64,000 bases of DNA from JANQEU01 sp965228045 (GCA_965228045.1 OZ245789.1:1550001-1614000); one strand, 5' to 3'; positions 1 through 9,138 are shown, numbered from the stretch's first letter. Notes: a model not told the origin generated them from the letters alone. A program made the numbers and translations.

Positions 1-1217
1 ATGCACCAATCCCGTACATTTTCCATCCAGTGATTGTAGACATTCTTGAATTTTGCCGGATAAAGAACAATCTCATCATCCATCACCGCTTTGTGAGCAG
101 TCCGGGAGATCTCCTTCATTTTGATGAACCATTGAAGGGAGAGCTTGGGCTCCACTACTGAGTCCGTCCGCTCGGAGCGACCTATCCTTGTCACAAATTC
201 CTCCTCACCAACCAGAATTCCTGCGGCATCCAGATCCTCAATAATCATTTTCCTTACATCAAACCGGTCCATTCCCACATAAGCCGGTACCTCACATTTT
301 TCATTCAGCTTTCCGTCAAGGTCAATCGTGTCAATGACCTCCAGATTGTGTCGCTGACCTATTTCGTAGTCATTAGGATCATGGGCAGGTGTTACTTTCA
401 GGCAGCCTGTGCCGAAGTCCAATTCCACATAATCATCGCCAATGATTGGAATTTCTCTGTTAATGAAGGGAACGAGTGCCGTTTTTCCGATGAGGTGTTT
501 AAATCTTTCGTCTTTTGGATTAACGGCTATCCCCGTATCACCCAAAATGGTTTCGGGCCTTTGAGTGGCTATGACCACCGTTTCCTTGGAATCTTTCAGT
601 TTATACCTTACGGAGTAAAGCTTGGATTTTTCTCCCCCCTCTTTGTACAGAACTTCTTCATTTGAGACCGCAGTTTTTGCTTCAACATCCCAGTTAATCA
701 TACGAAGCCCTCTGTAGATGTGCCCTTTCTTATAGAGATCTACAAAAACACGTATAACCGCCTTATGATATGCCGGATCCATGGTGAAAGCCGTCCGGCC
801 CCAATCACAGGAGGCACCAAGCTTTCTTAGTTGCTGCAGGATGATACCACCGTATTTTTCTTTCCATTCCCAGGCATATTTCATAAACTCGTCGCGTGTG
901 AGATCACTCTTTTTGATCCCTTTCTCACGAAGCATTCTCACGACTTTAGCTTCCGTAGCAATGGAAGCGTGGTCCGTGCCTGGAACCCAGCAAGCTTCCT
1001 TACCTTCCATTCTGGCTTTTCGTATTAGAATGTCCTGAATGGTATTGTTCAGCATATGACCCATATGCAATACTCCTGTCACGTTTGGTGGGGGTATGAC
1101 AATGGAGTATGGCTCTTTGTTCGGATTTACTTTAGCGGAAAAGAATCCGTTATCCAACCACTCCTGGTACCATTTTTCCTCAACTTTTGAAGGATCATAT
1201 TTGGCTGACAATGACAT
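1..1217 (-). CDS. valS: Valyl-tRNA synthetase, N-terminal part (runs off the window)
   Basis: Charges tRNA-Val with valine in the cytoplasm. Read on the minus strand from the ATG at 1217, the protein opens MSLSAKYDPSKVEEKWYQ and carries the class I HIGH-type signature HMGHM inside a PPPNVTGVLHMGHML stretch near residue 50. It then reads CWVPGTDHASIATEAKV, typical of ValS. At the window edge the frame reads ENVRDWCI, which in ValS comes just before the conserved SRQLWWGH, so about 405 residues are present and the rest, including the KMSKS loop and anticodon domain, lies beyond position 1. No frameshift was seen. The gene diverges from the small gene at 1370. Confidence 0.95.
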   Translation of the reverse strand, partial: MSLSAKYDPSKVEEKWYQEWLDNGFFSAKVNPNKEPYSIVIPPPNVTGVLHMGHMLNNTIQDILIRKARMEGKEACWVPGTDHASIATEAKVVRMLREKGIKKSDLTRDEFMKYAWEWKEKYGGIILQQLRKLGASCDWGRTAFTMDPAYHKAVIRVFVDLYKKGHIYRGLRMINWDVEAKTAVSNEEVLYKEGGEKSKLYSVRYKLKDSKETVVIATQRPETILGDTGIAVNPKDERFKHLIGKTALVPFINREIPIIGDDYVELDFGTGCLKVTPAHDPNDYEIGQRHNLEVIDTIDLDGKLNEKCEVPAYVGMDRFDVRKMIIEDLDAAGILVGEEEFVTRIGRSERTDSVVEPKLSLQWFIKMKEISRTAHKAVMDDEIVLYPAKFKNVYNHWMENVRDWC

Positions 1218-1369
1218 AGTAAATGCTGTATTTCCGATTTAAAGCTGGCAAAGCTAGCGGAACTAGCTATGTTTAGAAAATGGATTACGCACTGAAATGC
1301 TTGTATGATTGCAAAGGGAGTGGTATGTTAGTTTCACAAATTTCAAAATCAAACTGAAAATTGTAAGAA

Positions 1370-1636
1370 ATGGGACTCTCTCCAAGTGATCTGCCTTCGA
1401 ATGTTGAAGACAGTGAGGTACTAACAGGACATGATTTGAACTTGCTGCTGAAGGCGAAATCTTTACCTAATCAGCGTCAAATTGAAAAGTTTGCGGAAGA
1501 ACCTGAAATCAGTGCCATTCTTCAGGTTTTTGCGGACAATCCTGATGAGCAATTGACCGAGCTGCATAAGCTGGCAAAAGAATTTATTCTAGCCGGTGAT
1601 GTTGAAAAGGCATGGTTAACCATCTTGCAATGCTAG
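1370..1636 (+). CDS. Small hypothetical protein, 88 residues
   Basis: I do not recognise this protein. It has no signal peptide or membrane segment; the C-terminal half (LTELHKLAKEFILAGDVEKAWLTILQC) looks like amphipathic helices of a small soluble helical protein. The ATG at 1370 lies 152 bases from the divergent valS start, so it could have its own promoter. Its stop overlaps the stop of the convergent DUF5916 gene by 4 bases, a tight packing that supports a real gene. There is no clear ribosome binding site. The composition looks protein-like, but a spurious ORF cannot be excluded. Confidence 0.6.
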   Translation: MGLSPSDLPSNVEDSEVLTGHDLNLLLKAKSLPNQRQIEKFAEEPEISAILQVFADNPDEQLTELHKLAKEFILAGDVEKAWLTILQC

Positions 1637-3939
1637 CGGATCACATCAAACATATGTGTGTACTTGATTGTGAGGCTTCGGTTAAGTACTCCGTAAGGTA
1701 GAGATCTCACATAAGGTTCTCCGATAGGAGTGGCCATCATTCCTCCGAAGTTTGACTGATTAAATACTACAAAAAGCCCGGTATTTGCGCGCTGCAGCCA
1801 CCCGAATCGGATGTTGGCAGAAGTAAGTTCATCCACGGTATTTAACTGAAGCAAGCTTTGCAGGAATATTCTTGGCGTAAAGGAATACGAAATCCTCGCT
1901 CCGAGGACGGTAGCCTCAAAATTGCCATTTGGAAGATCGTAGTCATTGTATTGGACGCTGTATTCAGAGTTGAATTTGTCGCCAACCCGCACGCCAATGG
2001 TTCCTGAGTGGATCATCCTTTCTCCACCAAATGAACCACCTAATATATGTCTGGTGTCGACATAAAAGTTTTTACTTGGGTTAGTCGTGATCACGATTTG
2101 CGCTTCCTGATGATCATAGGTTCCGGCATCGACTATTACACCCTGAGAAATGTTAAAATCTTCTATCACGCCCTCCTTCGTGAAATTGATTCCCGTATGG
2201 ATCTCAAATCCATTTCTCCATACCCAATGATTATCTACATGCAGAAATCCGGTTTCCTGGAAATTTGTTCCGTCTGAGTTTACAAACAATCCTCCGGTGT
2301 GTGTCCAGAATCCTCGATAGGAAATATGAGGTCTGTATTCCAGAAAGTTAAACTTGTTGCCCTCTTTTGCTCTGAATTGATAAAATATAAGGAACTCAGG
2401 TTTGCGAAATGCACTTCTGAACAAAAATCCCATTTCCGGATTGAAGTTGGGAGCTGCTTCGGTATAAGCAGCATTCAACTGCCAGCCATTCCAGGAATAA
2501 TTACTTTGCATTTTGAAAGAGTAGTCATCTCCGGACAACTCGGGGGTCAATGTTTTGGCAGCAAAACCTGACAGTTGTGCTTTTTTTCCAATGCCCCATC
2601 TACCGTCTATGGCAAAGGTTCTGTTATAAGCATTCGTATCCGTGGGGATTACACCCTCACTTAAGCCTCCCAACCCTTCCTTGTTCAAAAAAGCCGCACC
2701 AATAAAAGATCTTTGGGCAAATTGATGATTGACCCGGGCAACAGTAAAATTCTTCTGTTCAATGGCCACTTCGCCAGTGGTGACATCTTCGGTAAACATA
2801 TTTAGCAGCCCGATGTAGGTGTTTTTGACCTTGCCTGAAAGACGCGCACCGCCGATGATCGGTACCACTTGTCCGTCATCTCCGATTCCTATTCTTCTAC
2901 TAAAGAAAAGGTCAACTTCTCCGGGACTACCTACACTAAACTGACCGGCATTCTCAAGAAAGAATGGTCGCTTTTCAGGAAAGAAAAGATTAAAACGATC
3001 CAGATTTACCTGCTCATTATCCACTTCGACCTGCGCAAAGTCGGTGTTGTAAGTAAGGTCCAAAGTAAGACTTGGTGTAATGCTGTATTTAATGTCTGCA
3101 CCAACTTCACCTTCAATCTTGGTATCGGTATCATCCTGATAATTGTTAAAAGTTCTGCCCAAAGCATACGGGATGAATTTCAGGTTGCCAGGGTTTCTTA
3201 AATTCAATCCTTCGATGTCGCCAGCCAGCGAAAGTCTTTTTAAATCAAATTGAAATGGAAGGGGTGCCCAGTATGCAATTTCATTCGTTTTGCGAATGTT
3301 TCTTTGAAAATTGATGCCCCAGGATTGCTCACCGGAGTTGAATCTTAAAGTCCTTAGCGGAATGGCAAATTCTGCACTCCAGCCATAGTCACCCACCTCA
3401 GTTGCCACCTCCCAGGAGGCATCCCAGTTAATGTTAAATCCTCCTATGACACCTCCCTGCTGGCGGTTATTGTTGAAATTCCCCTGGCCTTCATTGTCCA
3501 CCTGCCCATCATACTCCACACCTATTGAATTTGTGCCAAACACAAAACCATTCTGACCATCATTATAAGTGTCCAGTATAAAAAGGAAGCTATCGTTACC
3601 ATCGAGCGGTGCATCTCTTCTTGGGTCCGAAACTACAAGTTTATCTGGTTCAGTATCGTAGCAGATCACAGCCAGATGGAAGGTGTTAGCCGTATAAGCT
3701 ATTCGAATTTCCGTGCGCTCAGATGCTGGCTGACCATTATCCGGTTGCACCTGAATTAACTCTGTGATTGGCTCAATACTTTGCCAAACAGGGTCATTGA
3801 TAATATCGCCATCTAATAATGGATCATTTTCGATGGAAGTGGCTTTTGTGACGGGTCTGGAATCTAAAAATGTCTGTTCTTGAGCTGAGATCTGTAGAAT
3901 AGACACAAGAAAACCAAGGGTAAAAAGAAAGGTTCGCAT
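1633..3939 (-). CDS. DUF5916 outer-membrane protein with CBM9-like N-terminus
   Basis: Exported protein of 768 residues with a signal peptide (residues 1-19, cut near SAQ). Residues about 30-225 resemble the carbohydrate-binding family 9-like fold that begins DUF5916 proteins (LDGDIINDPVWQ near the start, GWSAEFAIPLRTLRF and WGINFQRNIRKTNE further on). The remainder, rich in alternating aromatic and polar residues, looks like an outer-membrane beta barrel. Such proteins are common in Bacteroidota but their substrate is not established. The gene stands alone: 56 bases separate its start from the epimerase stop upstream on the same strand. A role in surface binding or transport is inference. 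Confidence 0.85.
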   Translation of the reverse strand: MRTFLFTLGFLVSILQISAQEQTFLDSRPVTKATSIENDPLLDGDIINDPVWQSIEPITELIQVQPDNGQPASERTEIRIAYTANTFHLAVICYDTEPDKLVVSDPRRDAPLDGNDSFLFILDTYNDGQNGFVFGTNSIGVEYDGQVDNEGQGNFNNNRQQGGVIGGFNINWDASWEVATEVGDYGWSAEFAIPLRTLRFNSGEQSWGINFQRNIRKTNEIAYWAPLPFQFDLKRLSLAGDIEGLNLRNPGNLKFIPYALGRTFNNYQDDTDTKIEGEVGADIKYSITPSLTLDLTYNTDFAQVEVDNEQVNLDRFNLFFPEKRPFFLENAGQFSVGSPGEVDLFFSRRIGIGDDGQVVPIIGGARLSGKVKNTYIGLLNMFTEDVTTGEVAIEQKNFTVARVNHQFAQRSFIGAAFLNKEGLGGLSEGVIPTDTNAYNRTFAIDGRWGIGKKAQLSGFAAKTLTPELSGDDYSFKMQSNYSWNGWQLNAAYTEAAPNFNPEMGFLFRSAFRKPEFLIFYQFRAKEGNKFNFLEYRPHISYRGFWTHTGGLFVNSDGTNFQETGFLHVDNHWVWRNGFEIHTGINFTKEGVIEDFNISQGVIVDAGTYDHQEAQIVITTNPSKNFYVDTRHILGGSFGGERMIHSGTIGVRVGDKFNSEYSVQYNDYDLPNGNFEATVLGARISYSFTPRIFLQSLLQLNTVDELTSANIRFGWLQRANTGLFVVFNQSNFGGMMATPIGEPYVRSLPYGVLNRSLTIKYTHMFDVIR

Positions 3940-3995
3940 TGGTTAATTGATGGAACCACAATAATATGCATTAAATCTGAAGCATTGCTGATTTT

Positions 3996-4916
3996 TTAGA
4001 ACGCCAGTCTATTCTTAAAAGCGACCAGTTCCGTCTTCAAATCAGTATCCTCAAACCTCTCAATAAATTCGTAAAGTTTGCTGTCCGCACTTATGTTTAA
4101 TTCCCGAAGATTCATGTGCTGATTGCTGAAAATAAATTCCAGATCGGGATAGATTTCCTTCAAAACATCAAGCAGGTCCATGATTTGTAAGTTTTTATCC
4201 ACCACATTATAGGTGCCACTATCTACCTGATTGACAGTGGTTCTTGAAATAACTTCTGCCAGATGTTTGACATGAATGAAGGCTCTTGTTTGTTTACCAG
4301 TTCCAAAAATCTGAATGCGGTTACTAAAATTCGCATCAAACATAAATCGATTGATAACTGCATCAAATCTCATGCTTCGGTTATAACCATATACATTACC
4401 ACCTCTCAATACAATGGCATTCTTATTTTCCATGAGCCTGGTCACATGTTCCTCACCGCGGAGTTTTGAAACCCCGTAAAAGGTAGTCGGGGCAGGTGAT
4501 GTGGTTTCGTCTGCAGGTTCCGAATGGGCTCCATATACGGAAGTGCTGCTCAGATAGATGAACTTTGAAATATTTGTTTCTTCCGCCGCATACACTACCT
4601 CTGCTGTCCCCCAGTGATTAACCTGCTCGTAGAAATGAGGATCTGTATTTGCAAATGGGGTGGTTACCACGGCGGCGAGATGAATGACCACATCACTTTC
4701 TTTCATTTTCTTTTTCAGAAGACGCGAATCAAGTATTTCACCTTTGACAAATTCAATTTTTTCCGGTTGGTCATACTGCTTACCCATGAAAAAGTTGTAG
4801 TGGCTTTTACTCAGGTTATCGTATATGATGACTTTGGATATTGACGGTTCTTTGACCAACATTTTGGTCACCTCGGTTCCGACATAGCCGGCTCCTCCTG
4901 TTACTAATACGTTCAT
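3996..4916 (-). CDS. NAD-dependent epimerase/dehydratase (extended SDR)
   Basis: A 306-residue Rossmann enzyme of the nucleotide-sugar epimerase/dehydratase family. The NAD-binding motif GGAGYVG is at residues 7-13, the catalytic Tyr147-x3-Lys151 pair is in FYGVSK, and LSSTSVYG supplies the usual serine/threonine. The substrate cannot be read from sequence; UDP- or other NDP-sugars are the family norm. Its ATG follows the stop of the cysH-like gene without a single spacer base, so the two are certainly co-transcribed and probably translationally coupled. That links a sugar-nucleotide enzyme to a sulfonucleotide reductase, which is not the usual cysH setting. Confidence 0.85.
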   Translation of the reverse strand: MNVLVTGGAGYVGTEVTKMLVKEPSISKVIIYDNLSKSHYNFFMGKQYDQPEKIEFVKGEILDSRLLKKKMKESDVVIHLAAVVTTPFANTDPHFYEQVNHWGTAEVVYAAEETNISKFIYLSSTSVYGAHSEPADETTSPAPTTFYGVSKLRGEEHVTRLMENKNAIVLRGGNVYGYNRSMRFDAVINRFMFDANFSNRIQIFGTGKQTRAFIHVKHLAEVISRTTVNQVDSGTYNVVDKNLQIMDLLDVLKEIYPDLEFIFSNQHMNLRELNISADSKLYEFIERFEDTDLKTELVAFKNRLAF

Positions 4917-5573
4917 TTATTTTGTCACTAAATCAGTGTGAAGACCGCATTCTACTTTGTTTAATCCAAACCAGCGGGCTTCCCTTTCCTGCATTTCAAG
5001 ATCCATTTTTCTGGTGCATGGCTCACATCCGATGCTCATGTAGCCACTTGCATCAAGAGGGTGTCGGGGTAAGTTGTGATCCTTGATGTAAGCGAAAATC
5101 TTCTTTTTGTCCCAATCAAGCATTGGATGGAATCTGATGGTATCAAAAGGTGCCGGTTGTTCTATTTTCATGGCACTTCGAATGGCACTTTGATCAGCCC
5201 TAACCCCATTGATCCACACATCAAATGAAGCGAGGACCGTTTCCATGGGTTGTGTTTTATTCAGATAGCAGCAGTGATCCGGATCAGTAGTAAACATCAA
5301 TTTACCATTTTTGTCGCGTTGAAGATATTTTGGTGTATTGGGTTTCAGGTCCACGATTTTCAAGCCGAACTGATCAGCCACTTCATCACGAAATGTGATT
5401 GTTTCCGGGAATAGATACCCTGTGTTGATAAAGTAAACGGGAATAGAATTATCGATCCTACTCAAAATATGGAGCATTACCAGGCTATGTGTCTGGAAGC
5501 TGGAGGTAGTGAAAAGTTTCTTGCCTTCAGATTTGTATTTGCTCAGTTGAGCTTCTATTTCCTGGATTTCCAT
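4917..5573 (-). CDS. cysH: Adenylyl-sulfate (or PAPS) reductase
   Basis: Reduces activated sulfate (APS or PAPS) to sulfite in assimilation. The 218-residue protein has the catalytic ECGLH motif at the C-terminus (Cys209) and the cysteine pairs Cys101-Cys102 and Cys183-x2-Cys186 that bind a 4Fe-4S cluster in the APS-using branch and are absent from classical PAPS reductases. APS is therefore the likelier substrate. The PP-loop-like N-terminus (FTTSSFQTHSLVML) resembles the family. No cysD, cysN or cysI gene is nearby; the only partner is the abutting epimerase. Its start is 111 bases from the divergent pterin gene. Confidence 0.87.
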   Translation of the reverse strand: MEIQEIEAQLSKYKSEGKKLFTTSSFQTHSLVMLHILSRIDNSIPVYFINTGYLFPETITFRDEVADQFGLKIVDLKPNTPKYLQRDKNGKLMFTTDPDHCCYLNKTQPMETVLASFDVWINGVRADQSAIRSAMKIEQPAPFDTIRFHPMLDWDKKKIFAYIKDHNLPRHPLDASGYMSIGCEPCTRKMDLEMQEREARWFGLNKVECGLHTDLVTK

Positions 5574-5684
5574 AACTTCAATTCTGTGTTCAACGATTCA
5601 TTTTCCGGAAAGATTCAAACTTAGTCATTTTGGACAATTTTGCATCTTGAGAATCTATTTTGAATTATTTGTGTTTGACCTACA

Positions 5685-6092
5685 ATGAAAGTTGCAGTTT
5701 TTCGAAAAGAGCAATTTAATGCCGCACATCGTCTTCATAACCCGGACTGGTCCGAAGAGAAGAATGACGAGGTTTTTGGTAAGTGCAACAATCCTAATTG
5801 GCATGGACACAATTACGACCTTATCGTGGAACTTAGAGGTGAACCTGATCCACAAACTGGTTACGTCTATGACATGAAAGTGTTAAGTGAGATCATAAAA
5901 AATAAGGTCACAAAACGATTTGACCACAAAAATTTAAATTTGGACGTTCCTGAATTTCGCAATTTGAACCCGACGGCAGAGAACATTGCCATTGTCATTT
6001 ATGATATTCTGAGGAAGGAGATTGATGATAAGCTGGACCTGAAAATAAGACTTTATGAAACAGAAAGAAACTTCGTTGAATATCCAGCTTAA
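5685..6092 (+). CDS. 6-pyruvoyl-tetrahydropterin synthase-like protein (PTPS/QueD family)
   Basis: Acts on dihydroneopterin triphosphate, the product of the overlapping folE gene. The 135-residue protein has zinc ligands His15 and the HGH pair (His40, His42), the catalytic Cys34 in FGKCNNPNWHGHNY, a DHKNLN motif and a C-terminal YETERN glutamate. The CNNPN-x-HGHNY form and the PDPQTGYVYDM stretch match the animal-type PTPS enzyme of tetrahydrobiopterin synthesis more closely than the shorter C-x3-HGH form of QueD. The family contains both activities, so 6-carboxytetrahydropterin synthesis for queuosine remains possible. A weak TGTGTTTG -7 element lies at 5670-5677, only 7 bases before the ATG. 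Confidence 0.88.
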   Translation: MKVAVFRKEQFNAAHRLHNPDWSEEKNDEVFGKCNNPNWHGHNYDLIVELRGEPDPQTGYVYDMKVLSEIIKNKVTKRFDHKNLNLDVPEFRNLNPTAENIAIVIYDILRKEIDDKLDLKIRLYETERNFVEYPA

Positions 6093-6741
6093 TCCTGACT
6101 ACGATGAGGACGATCACGTAGGTGGATCAGATAACACTCCTTTGCGACCAGATGCTTTTGATCTGGAAGACGATCAAAAGATTGATAAAATCGCCCATCA
6201 TTTTAGAGAAATTATGGAGACATTGGGCCTTGATCTCACGGACGACAGTCTGAGTGGTACACCGCATCGGGTAGCTAAAATGTATGTGAAGGAGGTCTTC
6301 TCAGGGTTGGACCCAAAAAATAAACCCAAAGTCCGACTATTTGAAAATAAGTACAAATATGACCAAATGCTTGTGGAGAAGGAGATCACATTCTATTCTC
6401 ATTGTGAGCATCATTTTGTACCAATTTACGGAAAGGCACATGTGGCGTATTTTCCAAATGGAAAAGTCATTGGGCTCTCGAAAATTAACCGGATCGTCCA
6501 GTATTTTTCCAAGCGTCCACAAGTTCAGGAGAGGTTAACGATCCAGGTGGCCAATGAATTGAAAAAAGTACTTCATACCGAACACGTTGCAGTGGTTATG
6601 GATGCCACTCACATGTGCGTAAGCTCCAGGGGAGTGAATGATACAAACAGCCAGACAGGTACCGCTCACTTTAGTGGTAAGTTCCTTGATAAAGAATTCA
6701 AAAATGAGTTTTTGAATTACATCAATTCCAATACACTTTAA
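6055..6741 (+). CDS. folE: GTP cyclohydrolase I
   Basis: Converts GTP to 7,8-dihydroneopterin triphosphate, the first step to folate and other pterins. The 228-residue protein has the zinc ligands Cys117 and His120 in SHCEHHF and Cys188 in THMCVSSRG, plus the conserved SGTPHRVAKMY and GKVIGLSKINRIV stretches. The ATG at 6055 overlaps the preceding pterin gene by 38 bases in another frame; the acidic N-terminal extension (residues 12-45) is poorly conserved in the family, so a slightly later start is possible. The overlap makes coupled translation of two consecutive pterin enzymes likely. Confidence 0.95.
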   Translation: MKQKETSLNIQLNPDYDEDDHVGGSDNTPLRPDAFDLEDDQKIDKIAHHFREIMETLGLDLTDDSLSGTPHRVAKMYVKEVFSGLDPKNKPKVRLFENKYKYDQMLVEKEITFYSHCEHHFVPIYGKAHVAYFPNGKVIGLSKINRIVQYFSKRPQVQERLTIQVANELKKVLHTEHVAVVMDATHMCVSSRGVNDTNSQTGTAHFSGKFLDKEFKNEFLNYINSNTL

Positions 6742-6813
6742 CGCTCTTTTTTTAAAGAAATCGTATTTTCCGGCAGGGTAAGAAATGGCATTTTTAAAAT
6801 TATTCCATTCGAT

Positions 6814-6821
6814 TACCTTTG
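6814..6821 (+). promoter_or_regulatory. Candidate -7 element (TACCTTTG) for the pyrophosphatase gene
   Basis: TACCTTTG matches the Bacteroidota TAnnTTTG -7 consensus exactly and lies 32 bases before the hppA start. No convincing TTTG was seen about 19-21 bases upstream (only a T-run near 6791), so the -33 part is weak. Confidence 0.45.
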
Positions 6822-6853
6822 CACCTCTTTTTTGAAACCTACTTAATTAGAAT

Positions 6854-9076
6854 ATGGAAAACTTGATCTATCTGGTGCCTGTCGCCGCTATCATTGGCTT
6901 GCTGACGATGTTTGTTAAAGCTCGTTGGATCAACAAGCAAGAGACAGGAGAGGCCAGAATGTCTGAGATCGCCGCACACATCAAGGAGGGAGCGCTGGCA
7001 TTCCTTTCTGCTGAATATAAAGTATTGGCCATTTTCGTTGTAATAGCAGGTATTTTGCTTGGCGTAATTGCAGGTCTTGTGGAAACCACTCACTGGCTTA
7101 TAGTTGTTGCATTTGTCATTGGAGCTTTTTTCTCGGCCCTTGCGGGAAATATAGGGATGAGGATTGCCACTTCTGCCAATGTCAGAACCACGCAAGCTGC
7201 CCGAACCAGCCTACCCGATGCACTCAAGGTATCTTTTACCGGCGGGACGGTAATGGGTCTTGGTGTTGCCGGCCTGGCCGTGTTTGGATTGAGCATCATG
7301 TTTATCCTTTTGTTCCAGTATTTCATGGGGGGTCAATGGACCTCAAATGATGACATGACAGTTGTGCTGGAGGCTCTTGCAGGATTTTCGCTAGGAGCTG
7401 AATCAATTGCCTTGTTTGCCCGTGTTGGTGGTGGTATTTACACTAAGGCAGCGGATGTCGGGGCTGATCTTGTTGGAAAAGTAGAAGCTGGTATTCCCGA
7501 AGATGATCCAAGAAACCCAGCAACAATAGCTGACAATGTTGGGGACAATGTTGGGGATGTAGCAGGAATGGGTGCTGACCTTTTCGGTTCGTACGTTGCC
7601 ACAGTACTGGCCTCCATGGTTTTGGGAAATTATGTCATTCGTGACATGGGTGGAGCCATAGAAGATGCCTTTAATGGCATCGGACCAATCTTATTACCCC
7701 TGATAATTGCTGCACTTGGAATTCTCTTTTCCATTATTGGTACACTTTTCATAAAAATATCGGACAATTCCGCAAAGGAACCCGAAGTTCAGACGGCGCT
7801 AAATAAAGGCAACTGGAGCTCAATCGTCCTAACGGCCATTGCATCTTATTTTGTGATAGGATTATTACTTCCTTCGGAAATGCAAATGAATTTCTTTAGC
7901 ATCGGTCTTGTGACCATTATACCAAATGACGTCTTTTTTGCTGTCCTTATCGGACTTTTTGTTGGTGGTGCCATCTCTTATTTTACGGAATACTATACAG
8001 GATTGGGTAAGAAACCTGTCCTGGATATCGTTCAGCGGTCATCCACCGGAGCAGCGACTAACATAATAGCTGGTCTTGCCACGGGTATGATTTCAACATT
8101 CGCCCCTATTTTACTTTTCGCAGGAGCGATTTGGGGTTCATATGAACTGGCCGGATTCTATGGCGTAGGTATAGCGGCTTCAGCTATGATGGCTACTACA
8201 GCTATGCAGCTGGCCATTGATGCTTTCGGACCGATTGCAGATAATGCAGGAGGTATAGCAGAGATGAGTGAACTGCCGGATGAAGTTCGTGAAAGGACAG
8301 ATATTCTTGATTCTGTTGGGAACACAACCGCGGCTGTAGGTAAGGGATTTGCCATAGCATCTGCTGCACTTACGGCACTTGCATTGTTTGCTGCATACGT
8401 GACCTTCACCGGAATTGATGGTATTAACATATTTAAAGCGGATGTGCTGGCAGCCCTTTTCATCGGAGGTATGATTCCGGTGGTTTTCTCAGCTCTCGCC
8501 ATGAATTCAGTAGGTAAGGCAGCCATGGAAATGGTGAAGGAAGTTCGAAGACAGTTTAAAGAGATTCCGGGTATTATGGAAGGCAAAGGAACTCCGGAAT
8601 ATGGTAAATGTGTCGATATTTCCACCAAAGCGGCATTGAGAGAAATGATGCTCCCCGGAGCAATCACAATAATTGCACCAATCATTATCGGTTTCGGAAT
8701 GGGGCCGGAAGCTTTAGGAGCTTATATGGCGGGAGTTGCAGTTTCTGGTGTGATGTGGGCCATCTTCCAAAACAATGCCGGAGGCGCTTGGGACAATGCT
8801 AAAAAATCTTTTGAAGCTGGCGTTATGATAGACGGTGAAATGACTTACAAAGGATCAGATGCGCACAAAGCTGCAGTCACAGGGGACACAGTTGGCGATC
8901 CCTTCAAAGATACAAGTGGTCCTTCTATGAATATTTTAATCAAATTGACCTGTCTGGTTGGTTTGGTTATTGCCCCGATTTTGGGTGAGATATATGGAGA
9001 AGGTCATTCCAAAGAGACAGTTTCTAATCCAGAAGACAACAAAGACAAGATAGAAATAGTCGCAGAAATGGACTAA
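6854..9076 (+). CDS. hppA: Membrane-bound ion-pumping pyrophosphatase
   Basis: Couples hydrolysis of cytoplasmic pyrophosphate to export of protons or sodium ions. The 740-residue protein has about 16 hydrophobic segments and the catalytic DVGADLVGKVEAGIPEDDPR and NVGDNVGDVAGMGADLF loops. GNTTAA near residue 490 has Ala where K+-independent enzymes have Lys, which marks the K+-dependent class. A glutamate in GAESIALF before the catalytic loop is compatible with the Na+ or Na+/H+ pumping branch, but the ion cannot be settled by eye. It is transcribed alone, with a TAnnTTTG element upstream and a strong terminator downstream. Confidence 0.96.
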   Translation: MENLIYLVPVAAIIGLLTMFVKARWINKQETGEARMSEIAAHIKEGALAFLSAEYKVLAIFVVIAGILLGVIAGLVETTHWLIVVAFVIGAFFSALAGNIGMRIATSANVRTTQAARTSLPDALKVSFTGGTVMGLGVAGLAVFGLSIMFILLFQYFMGGQWTSNDDMTVVLEALAGFSLGAESIALFARVGGGIYTKAADVGADLVGKVEAGIPEDDPRNPATIADNVGDNVGDVAGMGADLFGSYVATVLASMVLGNYVIRDMGGAIEDAFNGIGPILLPLIIAALGILFSIIGTLFIKISDNSAKEPEVQTALNKGNWSSIVLTAIASYFVIGLLLPSEMQMNFFSIGLVTIIPNDVFFAVLIGLFVGGAISYFTEYYTGLGKKPVLDIVQRSSTGAATNIIAGLATGMISTFAPILLFAGAIWGSYELAGFYGVGIAASAMMATTAMQLAIDAFGPIADNAGGIAEMSELPDEVRERTDILDSVGNTTAAVGKGFAIASAALTALALFAAYVTFTGIDGINIFKADVLAALFIGGMIPVVFSALAMNSVGKAAMEMVKEVRRQFKEIPGIMEGKGTPEYGKCVDISTKAALREMMLPGAITIIAPIIIGFGMGPEALGAYMAGVAVSGVMWAIFQNNAGGAWDNAKKSFEAGVMIDGEMTYKGSDAHKAAVTGDTVGDPFKDTSGPSMNILIKLTCLVGLVIAPILGEIYGEGHSKETVSNPEDNKDKIEIVAEMD

Positions 9077-9100
9077 GTCAGTCTTTTGTGTAAAACAAGA

Positions 9101-9131
9101 AAAGCCAGTCATCAAATGACTGGCTTTTTTT
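9101..9131 (+). terminator. Intrinsic terminator after hppA
   Basis: A perfect 12-bp stem (AAAGCCAGTCAT, 9101-9112, with ATGACTGGCTTT, 9116-9127) with a 3-base loop is followed by further T residues, 24 bases after the hppA stop. Confidence 0.93.
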
Positions 9132-9138
9132 ATTCCTA

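Noticed and set aside
348..1038. Plus-strand ORFs of 65-105 codons opposite the first gene
   Set aside because: They lie antisense to a clear ValS reading frame with family motifs throughout; their translations show no recognisable pattern.
8158..8685. Long minus-strand ORF (175 codons) inside hppA
   Set aside because: It is the antisense shadow of an Ala/Gly/Ile-rich membrane protein gene; the low-complexity translation is explained by hppA codons.
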